Source: Rhizobium sp. Q54
Lineage (GTDB): Bacteria > Pseudomonadota > Alphaproteobacteria > Rhizobiales > Beijerinckiaceae
Length of the DNA stretch: 5,267 bases
Assembly (NCBI GenBank): GCA_945901195.1
Contig: CAMDKB010000330.1
Span: 1-5,267 of the forward strand
Direction of reading: 5' to 3'
Positions 1 to 5,207 of this stretch are shown here, piece by piece. The notes below the pieces were generated by a model. The model saw only the letters and a program-made list of their open reading frames with translations. It did not search any database and had not been told where the DNA came from. The position numbers and the translations under genes were made by a program. The first letter of the stretch is position 1. Every line of letters begins with the position of its first letter.

Positions 1-243
1 GAAGGTTTGCGTCAGAACATCGCCAGACTGCGCGGGCTCGGCATTCCTGTCGCCGGTCCCTATAGGCACCCCGGCATCGACGTCGTGTCGGCCTATTTCC
101 AGAGCCCTGAAGGCCATAAGCTGGAAATCTGCACCTGGGAGCCATTTGAAGGCGAAGCGCTCGATACCGGCAAGCCGGGCGTCGGCGTCGTGCCGTGGCT
201 GACGCTGGCGCATGACTGGCCAGACACAAAAAAGACCGCCTGA
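1..243 (+). CDS. VOC (glyoxalase/dioxygenase-fold) family protein, C-terminal fragment
   Basis: The reading frame is open from the first base and ends at TGA 241-243, giving 80 C-terminal residues; the start lies outside the window. The stretch AYFQSPEGHKLEI (residues 31-43 of the fragment) matches the last beta strands of the vicinal-oxygen-chelate fold, where a 'DPDG..lEl' pattern ends in a Glu that binds metal in many family members; here that is fragment residue 42. VOC proteins include glyoxalase I, extradiol dioxygenases and fosfomycin or bleomycin resistance proteins. The fragment cannot separate these, and the N-terminal module with the other ligands is missing. The tail after the Glu, about 38 residues ending in DTKKTA, is longer than in minimal single-domain members. 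The gene converges on the ThDP enzyme gene, so the two do not share an operon. The family call is fairly safe; the function is unknown. Confidence 0.72.
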   Translation, partial: EGLRQNIARLRGLGIPVAGPYRHPGIDVVSAYFQSPEGHKLEICTWEPFEGEALDTGKPGVGVVPWLTLAHDWPDTKKTA

Positions 244-315
244 AGATTTCGTCCGCCGCGCAGACGCAAGATCAAATCCCCGTTCTTCGATACGCCTTGC
301 TACGCAACGCTATTG

Positions 316-357
316 GGAATGAGGATTTGCATAAAATCCGCCGCTCATGCCTCATCC
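316..357. repeat. Nested dyads in the convergent gap between the VOC and ThDP genes
   Basis: The gap from 244 to 449 holds no recognisable gene. Within it, GGAATGAGG (316-324) can pair with CCTCATCC (350-357) as eight base pairs with one bulged A. GGATTT (323-328) can alternatively pair with AAATCC (334-339) around the loop GCATA. The two folds compete. Neither is followed by a T-run on either strand, so this is not a canonical intrinsic terminator, although a position between two converging 3' ends would suit transcript-end structure. Role not established. Confidence 0.3.
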
Positions 358-449
358 TGAACAGGCCGTAAAGCCGCTATATCGAAAGACGAGGTCGCGG
401 CGGCTGTTTGTCAGCAGTTTGAATTTTCCGGGCGAACCTTGAAAAAACA

Positions 450-2207
450 TCAATCTTCGCCTTCCAGCCGCTTCATCCACACGGATATAACGGCGGGTTT
501 GCCGGCGCGGATTTGTGCGAGGCCGCGGCGATAGGCGTTTTCAAGATCGGCGGGATCGCGCACTGTTTCGCCATAGGCGCCACACGCTTCCGCCTCCTTG
601 GCGAAATCGATTGGCGGATCGAAATAGCCGCCTTCCAATCCCTGTTTTGCCGCAAAGGATTCTGGCCCGAACGTGCGCTTCACTGATGCTGTGCCGGTCG
701 TATAGGAGCGGTTGGTATAGACGACGATCATGAATGGCGCATTGTGATGTGCGGCGGCCCAGAGCGCTGGCCCCGGTGTGCCGAACATATAAAAGCCATC
801 GCCTGATACGGCGACTATATCACGCTCTGGCGAAGCGAGTTTCGCGCCGAAGGCTGCACCTGGGCCCCAGCCGCCGGAAGAACCGGTGTTCTTGAAATAG
901 GTGCCGGGCTTTGATTGCTTCACATAAGAGCCGAGCGGATTCTGGCTGATGGTGTCATCAAGCATGATGCAATTGTCGTCGAGCACCTTGCACAGCAGAT
1001 AGCTCGCCCAAGCAGGATCAATCGGATCGGTCTTCGATTTCGCCAGCGCTGCGGATTCAAGATCTGCACGACGTTTGGCGCTGGCGATGGCAAGGCGCGT
1101 GCTGCGCTCTGCAATGCGCGTGCGGTCGGCTGCTGTCAAAGCTGCGTCGGCGGCTGCAGACAGCGCGTTGATTGTCAGAAGCGGATCACCTTGCAGGCGC
1201 ATAGCGGCGGTGAATTCATACGTCGGGAAGCGCAGCTTTGCCGGATCAATGGCGGTCACCGCGATATAGGCGTTTTCGGCAGGGTCATTACGACCCGGCA
1301 CCCAGGGAACATCAGCCTCCAGCACCAGCACCACATCGGCGCTCTGCATATCAAAGACGCCCTGCCACAGCGGATGATCGAACGGGAAGGAGAGATAGGC
1401 GCGAGACACTGAGTCGGTCACCGCCAGCCCCAGCTGTTCGGCCAGCGCCACCAGCGCGGGCACACTTTTGGGATTGCGGCCCGAGCCTGACACGACAACC
1501 ACCGGATTTTTTGCGCCGATGAGCTTGGCTGCGAGTTCGGCGATGTCCTGGGGCGCCGGCATGTTGGGGCGCGGTATGCCCAATTGCTCCGGGCCGGGGA
1601 ATGATTTGTTACGCACCGGCATCAGGCTCAATTCCTTGGGCACTGACAGATAGACGGGTCCCGCAGGCTCGCTGCGCGCGACCTGGATGGCGCGGGCGAC
1701 GATGGTGCCAGGATTGTCCTGATAGCTCATCTGGTGCTGCCATTTGGTGTAATTGCGGACGATGCCGTTCTGGTCGAACGTTTCCTGCATCCAGATATGG
1801 CCGCCCTCATCGCGCGAACCGGGCATCGAGCCCATGGATGCGGTGGGCGGAAAGCCTGCCGTCATGATCACAGGCAGACCAGAGCGCCAGGCGGTGTGGA
1901 TCGCCCCGCCATAATGCAATGTACCGCAATCCACATGCGCGGCAGTAGCAGCAGGCCGACCGCTGACCATGGCATAGCCGAGCGCGGCATTGAGGCTGCA
2001 ATGTTCCAGCGGCACCGTGACAAGCCGCATCGGATGGTTGTGCCCATGCGCCCGCGATTTGGAGATCGCCTCCTGATAAAAGCCGATTTCCGAGCCGGAG
2101 GTGAAAAACAGATGATCCACCCCGCCTGCCACCATCGCGGCCACGATCGCATCCCCCGCAGTATCAACGGGCGTCTGCGGCTGCGCGGTCTTGTCCTGAG
2201 CGGTCAT
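450..2207 (-). CDS. Thiamine-diphosphate-dependent enzyme, acetolactate synthase-like, substrate unknown
   Basis: This is a 585-aa protein with the three-domain layout of the pyruvate oxidase/acetolactate synthase/benzoylformate decarboxylase superfamily. The N-terminal Pyr domain (about 15-195) carries the catalytic-type Glu at residue 68 in PLEHCSLNAALGYA. The central domain (about 220-355) has the NPVVVVSGSGRN strand. The C-terminal PP domain has the ThDP/Mg motif starting GDG at 469-471 and ending at Asn499. The SGPG-type loop of true acetolactate synthases is replaced by HVDCGT (91-96), so housekeeping branched-chain synthesis is unlikely. It may be a decarboxylase or carboligase, but the substrate cannot be read. 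The start ATG 2207-2205 is chosen because AGGGAG (2214-2219) sits 6 nt upstream. An in-frame ATG at 2309 would add 34 residues that do not resemble the family and has no better ribosome site. The gene stands alone, convergent with the VOC gene and divergent from the YqhA-like gene. Confidence 0.88.
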   Translation of the reverse strand: MTAQDKTAQPQTPVDTAGDAIVAAMVAGGVDHLFFTSGSEIGFYQEAISKSRAHGHNHPMRLVTVPLEHCSLNAALGYAMVSGRPAATAAHVDCGTLHYGGAIHTAWRSGLPVIMTAGFPPTASMGSMPGSRDEGGHIWMQETFDQNGIVRNYTKWQHQMSYQDNPGTIVARAIQVARSEPAGPVYLSVPKELSLMPVRNKSFPGPEQLGIPRPNMPAPQDIAELAAKLIGAKNPVVVVSGSGRNPKSVPALVALAEQLGLAVTDSVSRAYLSFPFDHPLWQGVFDMQSADVVLVLEADVPWVPGRNDPAENAYIAVTAIDPAKLRFPTYEFTAAMRLQGDPLLTINALSAAADAALTAADRTRIAERSTRLAIASAKRRADLESAALAKSKTDPIDPAWASYLLCKVLDDNCIMLDDTISQNPLGSYVKQSKPGTYFKNTGSSGGWGPGAAFGAKLASPERDIVAVSGDGFYMFGTPGPALWAAAHHNAPFMIVVYTNRSYTTGTASVKRTFGPESFAAKQGLEGGYFDPPIDFAKEAEACGAYGETVRDPADLENAYRRGLAQIRAGKPAVISVWMKRLEGED

Positions 2208-2213
2208 GCTTTT

Positions 2214-2219
2214 CTCCCT
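2214..2219 (-). promoter_or_regulatory. Ribosome binding site fixing the start of the ThDP enzyme
   Basis: Read on the minus strand this is AGGGAG, 6 nt before ATG 2207. It decides between this start and the upstream in-frame ATG at 2309, whose extra 34 residues lack family similarity. Confidence 0.7.
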
Positions 2220-2327
2220 GTGACTGGCGAATGCAGATTTGTTTGTGGCGTGGTCTAGCAGGGCGGGGCAGAAAGGTAAAAGGTTGGGCAAGGCGGACAT
2301 TCCGGGCAAAGACCCCCGATCTTCGCC

Positions 2328-2356
2328 TCGACAGTGTCATCTGCGTTGGCTATCAA
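2328..2356 (+). promoter_or_regulatory. Candidate sigma70-type promoter for the YqhA-family gene
   Basis: TCGACA (2328-2333, 5 of 6 to TTGACA) and TATCAA (2351-2356, 4 of 6 to TATAAT) are separated by exactly 17 nt. Transcription would start near 2363 and leave a leader of about 40 nt before the ATG at 2404. The intergenic region 2208-2403 is shared with the oppositely oriented ThDP gene, for which no equally good promoter was seen; GCTAGACC (minus strand, 2259-2252) is only a weak -10 candidate. Inferred from consensus match alone. Confidence 0.35.
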
Positions 2357-2403
2357 GAAACTAGTCCCGGTATCCGGAGTTATTTCACCGCGAGGTCTAT
2401 TCG

Positions 2404-2946
2404 ATGGAAAAGGAAAAGAAGGAACCTGTGGCGCTGCGCCCGCTTCCTCTTCTCATCTTCAGCTCCCGCTGGCTGCAGCTGCCGCTGTATCTCGGGCTGA
2501 TTGTCGCCCAATGCGTTTATGTGTTCCTGTTTCTCAAGGAATTGTGGCACCTGGTTTCCCATGCGACAGGCTTTAACGAGCAGCAAATCATGCTTGTCGT
2601 GCTGGGCCTGATCGACGTCGTCATGATTTCAAACCTGCTGGTGATGGTCATCGTCGGCGGATATGAAACGTTCGTCTCGCGCCTCAATCTTGAAGGCCAT
2701 CCCGATCAGCCCGAATGGCTCAGCCACGTCAATGCAGGCGTGTTGAAAATCAAGCTCTCCATGGCCATCATCGGCATATCCTCGATTCACCTGCTGCGCA
2801 CCTTCATCGAAGCCAGCCGGATTGGAACCCCGACCGCCACGATCTCTTCTGAAGCCGTCATGTGGCAGACCATCATCCACACGATCTTCATTCTGTCGGC
2901 GATGGGTATTGCCTATGTGGACCAACTCACCCAGACGAAGCATTAG
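2404..2946 (+). CDS. yqhA: YqhA/UPF0114 family inner-membrane protein
   Basis: This 180-aa protein closely follows E. coli YqhA as I remember it (about 164 aa). Matching blocks are SRWLQLPLYLGL (21-32), SNLLVMVIVGGYETFVSRL (76-94), ISSIHLLRTFIEA (125-137) and IIHTIFILSAMGIAYVDQLT (157-176). Four hydrophobic segments are visible at about 25-47, 62-87, 115-136 and 153-173, with a short charged N-terminus (MEKEKKE) and a polar loop around 94-112. The family is widespread in bacteria and has no firmly settled biochemical role; an ion-transport function has been suggested on the basis of topology. The start ATG has GAGG (2392-2395) 8 nt upstream. It appears to be a single-gene unit, divergent from the ThDP enzyme and convergent with carA. 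The family assignment is very secure; the function is not. Confidence 0.93.
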   Translation: MEKEKKEPVALRPLPLLIFSSRWLQLPLYLGLIVAQCVYVFLFLKELWHLVSHATGFNEQQIMLVVLGLIDVVMISNLLVMVIVGGYETFVSRLNLEGHPDQPEWLSHVNAGVLKIKLSMAIIGISSIHLLRTFIEASRIGTPTATISSEAVMWQTIIHTIFILSAMGIAYVDQLTQTKH

Positions 2947-2975
2947 GCGGCCTTGCCCGGTTTGCGACGCCCGCA

Positions 2976-3004
2976 TTGACCAAATCCCCAATCTATGCTT
3001 TTAT
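2976..3004 (+). promoter_or_regulatory. Unassigned promoter-like pair in the yqhA-carA convergent gap
   Basis: TTGACC (2976-2981, 5 of 6) and TTTTAT (2999-3004, 4 of 6) are spaced by 17 nt and point rightward. No recognisable gene lies downstream on this strand before the 3' end of carA, which is encoded on the opposite strand. Any transcript would be a small RNA or antisense to the carA 3' region. The rest of 2947-3218 contains no supported coding sequence. A chance match remains likely. Confidence 0.25.
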
Positions 3005-3048
3005 TCCTTATGCGTCAGAAATCAAATCAGCTACCCGGTCTGCAATCC

Positions 3049-3073
3049 AAAAAACACACCAATCGGAGTGCTT
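3049..3073 (-). terminator. Possible intrinsic terminator of carA
   Basis: On the minus strand the RNA reads AAGCACUCC-GAUU-GGUGUGUUU with U continuing from the stem (A6 at 3049-3054 on the plus strand). The core stem CACUCC/GGUGUG (3070-3065 with 3060-3055) has one U-U mismatch, and G-U and A-U pairs can extend it. It lies about 150 nt beyond the carA stop. The stem is weak in GC, so efficiency is doubtful. Confidence 0.35.
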
Positions 3074-3218
3074 CGGTCGCCAGCGCAATAGGTCGTGCCT
3101 TTCCGGGCCAAGGCCAGCCGGGGCGAAAAGTTCCGCTGATTGGCGCAAAGTCGCAGGAGGTCTCGCCACCCGCACCTCCGGCTGAAAACCCTGTGGAAGC
3201 GGGCGCTGCACTGCGGGT

Positions 3219-4433
3219 TCAGCCACCAGTTTTGCCGGCCGCTGTAGACTCGCCCATCATTTCCACAAAGCGCTTGAACAGATAGTGGCTGTCCTGCGGG
3301 CCGGGGCTGGCTTCGGGGTGGTGCTGGACTGAAAAGGCCGGACGGTCTGTCAGGGCGATGCCGCAGTTCGAGCCGTCGAACAGCGAGCGGTGGGTTTCCT
3401 TCGCGTTGGCGGGCAGGGTTTCGGTATCGACCGCAAAACCATGATTCATCGAGACGATTTCCACCTTTCCGGTGGTGTAGTCCATCACCGGATGGTTGGC
3501 GCCGTGGTGGCCCTGGTGCATCTTTTTCGTCTTTGCCCCGATGGCGAGCCCCATCATCTGGTGGCCCAGACAGATGCCGAATACCGGCACTTTGGCGTCC
3601 AGAATCGCTTGGATCGCCGGCACGGCATAGACCCCTGTCGCGGCGGGATCGCCGGGGCCGTTGGACAGAAAGACGCCATCGGGTTTCAACGCCAGAATAT
3701 CGGCAGCCGCCGTGGTCGCGGGTACAACGGTCAGTTTGCAGCCGGCCTTTGCCAGCAGCCTCAAAATGTTGCGTTTCACGCCGTAATCTATGGCCACGAC
3801 ATTGTATTTCGGCGCGGTTTGATGGCCATAGCCTTCGCCCAGCACCCAGGTTGTTTCATCCCAGCCATAGCGTTGCGTCGTGCTGACTGAGGGGACCAGA
3901 TCCATCCCGTCGATGCCCGGCCAGGCGGCGGCTTCGGCCTTCAGTTGGGGCAGATCGAACTTGCCATCAGGGGCATGGGCGATGACCGCATTTGGCATGC
4001 CTTTTTCGCGAATGAGGGCCGTCAGCGCCCTGGTATCGATGCCATAAAGGCCAATGATGCCGCGCGCTTTCAGCCATTGATCGAGATGCCGTGTAGCGCG
4101 GAAATTGGCTGGGCCGGTGACCGGCGCCTGGACGATGCAGCCGCGCACACCTGTTGCGGCGGCCATGTTCACCGTCTCGATATCTTCCTCATTTGTGCCG
4201 ACATTGCCAATGTGGGGAAAGGTAAAGGTGATGATCTGCCCGGCATAGGAGGGGTCCGTGAGGATTTCCTGATAGCCCGTCATGGCGGTGTTGAAGCAGA
4301 CTTCACCCACCGCATGGCCGGTTGCGCCAAGGCCAAAGCCTTCGAGCACCGTGCCATCTGCCAGCACCAATACGGCGGTTTGCACCGGAATGCTCCAACC
4401 GCCTGCTGTTTCTTTGTCTTGAACCTGAACCAT
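3219..4433 (-). CDS. carA: Carbamoyl-phosphate synthase small (glutaminase) subunit
   Basis: CarA hydrolyses glutamine and channels ammonia to CarB, which makes carbamoyl phosphate for the arginine and pyrimidine pathways in the cytosol. The 404-aa product has the CPSase small-chain domain (about 18-155), including AVGEVCFNTAMTGYQEILTDP and FPHIGNVGTN. A class-I glutamine amidotransferase domain follows (about 210-395). Its nucleophile is Cys288 in FGICLGHQ, and His372 and Glu374 sit in HHPEASPGP, equivalent to the Cys269/His353/Glu355 triad of E. coli. SNGPGDPA (257-264) and SMNHGFAVD (328-336) are also intact. All key residues are present. ATG 4433 lacks a clear ribosome site, whereas an in-frame GTG at 4385 has GGAG 7 nt upstream and would give 388 aa. 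The longer form is kept because Trp13 aligns with the N-terminal extension I remember from rhizobial CarA. carB is not the next gene downstream. Confidence 0.97.
   Translation of the reverse strand: MVQVQDKETAGGWSIPVQTAVLVLADGTVLEGFGLGATGHAVGEVCFNTAMTGYQEILTDPSYAGQIITFTFPHIGNVGTNEEDIETVNMAAATGVRGCIVQAPVTGPANFRATRHLDQWLKARGIIGLYGIDTRALTALIREKGMPNAVIAHAPDGKFDLPQLKAEAAAWPGIDGMDLVPSVSTTQRYGWDETTWVLGEGYGHQTAPKYNVVAIDYGVKRNILRLLAKAGCKLTVVPATTAAADILALKPDGVFLSNGPGDPAATGVYAVPAIQAILDAKVPVFGICLGHQMMGLAIGAKTKKMHQGHHGANHPVMDYTTGKVEIVSMNHGFAVDTETLPANAKETHRSLFDGSNCGIALTDRPAFSVQHHPEASPGPQDSHYLFKRFVEMMGESTAAGKTGG
4383..4396 (-). promoter_or_regulatory. Alternative carA start (GTG) with its own ribosome site
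   Basis: On the minus strand, GGAG (4396-4393) is followed 7 nt later by an in-frame GTG (4385-4383, codon 17 of the long form). Initiation here would give an N-terminus M-Q-T-A-V-L-V-L, very like E. coli M-I-K-S-A-L-L-V-L. The annotated ATG at 4433 has no comparable ribosome site. Which start is used cannot be settled from the sequence alone. Confidence 0.35.
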
Positions 4434-4442
4434 GCCCGGACT

Positions 4443-4486
4443 ACACCCGTTCCCGTGCGCGCGAGCACCGCCCGCGATACGGGTGT
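4443..4486 (-). promoter_or_regulatory. Stable stem-loop in the carA 5' leader
   Basis: ACACCCGT (4443-4450) and ACGGGTGT (4479-4486) are perfect 8-bp complements. The 28-nt interval between them contains a second pairing, GTGC (4455-4458) with GCAC (4465-4468). In the carA mRNA this gives a two-tier GC-rich hairpin ending only 9 nt before ATG 4433, inside the normal footprint of an initiating ribosome. It could control translation, or it could be one more sign that translation starts at GTG 4385. A DNA operator role is also possible. No T-run follows, so it is not a simple terminator. Confidence 0.45.
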
Positions 4487-4545
4487 GCTACAGAGCGCGC
4501 TGTCATGAATCTGCTAAACCGCGCAAGACCTATGGGCTGGGCGCG

Positions 4546-4562
4546 GTCGGGTCAACCCCGAC
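4546..4562. repeat. 6-bp inverted repeat in the carA/yqeY divergent gap
   Basis: GTCGGG (4546-4551) and CCCGAC (4557-4562) flank TCAAC. On the minus strand the dyad encloses TTGACC (4555-4550), a 5-of-6 match to a -35 box facing carA. The sequence 17 nt further, TAGGTC (4532-4527), is a poor -10, so the promoter reading is weak. The dyad might be an operator in the shared control region of carA and the YqeY-type gene. Confidence 0.3.
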
Positions 4563-4599
4563 TGTCACATTTCGCCCCTTGGGCGCACAGGAGAACGCA

Positions 4600-5049
4600 A
4601 TGCGCGAGCAATTTACCGAGATGATGAAGGCGTCCATGAAATCTGGAGACAAGCCGCGTCTTGCCACCGTGCGCATGATCATGGCTGCCCTGAAGGATCG
4701 CGATATCGAAGCCCGCACCACGGGCAAGCCGCTGGGCAATGAGGAAATTCTGGCGCTTCTGCAAAAAATGATCAAAAGCCGCCAGGAATCAGCCGATATA
4801 TACGCCAATGCTGGCCGTCCCGAGCTCGAAGCGCAGGAACGCGGCGAAATCGCCATCATTAGCGAGTTCCTGCCCAAACAGATGACAGAAGAGGAAGTGA
4901 AGGCCGCCGTCGCCGCCGCCATCACGGAAACCGGCGCAGCCTCGATGAAAGACATGGGCAAGGTGGTCGCCAGCCTGCGCGCGAAATTTGCGGGCCAGAT
5001 GGACTTTGGCAAGGCGAGCGGCGTCGTGAAGAGCCTGCTGGCAGGCTGA
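4600..5049 (+). CDS. yqeY: GatB/YqeY domain-containing protein
   Basis: This 149-aa protein matches the stand-alone YqeY family: MREQFTEMMKASMKSGD and the following KPRLATVRMIMAALKD form the opening helices (1-33). The central LLQKMIKSRQESADIYANAGR (about 53-73) and AQERGEIAIISEFLPKQM (78-95) are the family signature. The C-terminal TGAASMKDMGKVVASLRAKFAGQMDFGKASGVVKSLL (111-147) is the helical tail domain related to the tRNA-binding end of GatB in tRNA-dependent amidotransferase. The protein is assumed to have a tRNA-linked role by homology; its activity is not settled. Start ATG 4600 has AGGAG (4589-4593) 6 nt upstream and gives the usual family length near 150 aa. The frame stays open upstream to 4432, but those residues are not conserved. 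It is divergent from carA. The expected neighbour dnaG is not next; an insertion sequence begins instead. Confidence 0.93.
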   Translation: MREQFTEMMKASMKSGDKPRLATVRMIMAALKDRDIEARTTGKPLGNEEILALLQKMIKSRQESADIYANAGRPELEAQERGEIAIISEFLPKQMTEEEVKAAVAAAITETGAASMKDMGKVVASLRAKFAGQMDFGKASGVVKSLLAG

Positions 5050-5060
5050 TACCAAGGGCG

Positions 5061-5090
5061 GTTTCGATTGACCCATGGGTAGATCGAAAC
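5061..5090. repeat. Near-perfect 30-bp palindrome just behind yqeY
   Basis: GTTTCGAT (5061-5068) and ATCGAAAC (5083-5090) are perfect complements. Between them ACCCATGGGT (5071-5080) is itself a perfect 10-bp palindrome. Only the two base pairs at 5069-5070 and 5081-5082 fail, so 26 of 30 positions are symmetric. It begins 11 nt after the yqeY stop and has no following T-run. It may be a palindromic intergenic repeat, an operator, or part of the end region of the insertion sequence to its right. Confidence 0.75.
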
Positions 5091-5096
5091 ATCCGG

Positions 5097-5141
5097 CGCA
5101 TCAGCGCTGCTGTTATGAGTTATACCATCTCCCTTGATGCG
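5097..5141. repeat. 7-bp inverted repeat enclosing a small palindrome
   Basis: CGCATCA (5097-5103) and TGATGCG (5135-5141) are perfect complements 31 nt apart, and CAGCGCTG (5102-5109) is a palindrome overlapping the left arm. This lies in the gap between yqeY and the transposase start. It may belong to the subterminal structure of the insertion sequence. Confidence 0.4.
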
Positions 5142-5189
5142 TGACTCGTTCTGGCTATCCAAATCAGTCGGTGTCTGATTCATTCGTGG

Positions 5190-5205
5190 CGAACGAGGAG
5201 GTTCG
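5190..5205 (+). promoter_or_regulatory. Transposase ribosome site held in a hairpin loop
   Basis: CGAAC (5190-5194) and GTTCG (5201-5205) can pair, leaving GAGGAG in the loop. The strong Shine-Dalgarno AGGAGG (5196-5201) is 6 nt from ATG 5208. The stem partly overlaps the site and could dampen translation, as is common for transposase genes. The stem is short, so its effect is a guess. Confidence 0.4.
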
Positions 5206-5207
5206 TC

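Noticed and set aside
403..420. GCTG-TTTGT-CAGC followed by a T-rich stretch as a terminator for the VOC gene
   Set aside because: The stem is only 4 bp and the T tract is broken.
915..1412. A 165-codon plus-strand open frame, with others at 1734-2258, inside the ThDP gene
   Set aside because: They lie opposite a well-conserved enzyme and their Arg/His/Cys-rich products look like shadow translations.
2208..2309. 34-residue N-terminal extension of the ThDP enzyme from ATG 2309
   Set aside because: The extension has no family similarity, and a good ribosome site precedes the internal ATG at 2207.
3008..3226. A 72-codon minus-strand frame in the yqhA-carA gap
   Set aside because: There is no recognisable domain and no clear ribosome site, and its end overlaps the carA stop region in another frame. 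Not enough to call a gene.
3390..3890. A 166-codon plus-strand open frame opposite carA, and a similar one at 3945-4508
   Set aside because: They are antisense to CarA, whose motifs are all intact; their products have no family resemblance.
4500..4575. tRNA-like look: CTGCTAA resembling a Ser(GCU) anticodon loop and GTCGG-GTCAACC-CCGAC resembling a T arm
   Set aside because: The anticodon-type loop has no pairing stem, the T-loop position 54 is G, and no D arm or acceptor stem can be built. Treated as coincidence or as a DNA dyad.
4530..5183. A 217-codon minus-strand open frame covering the whole YqeY gene
   Set aside because: It is antisense to a clearly conserved gene, its product is low-complexity Ser/Arg/Ala-rich with no recognisable domain, and openness follows from the codon pattern of the plus-strand gene.
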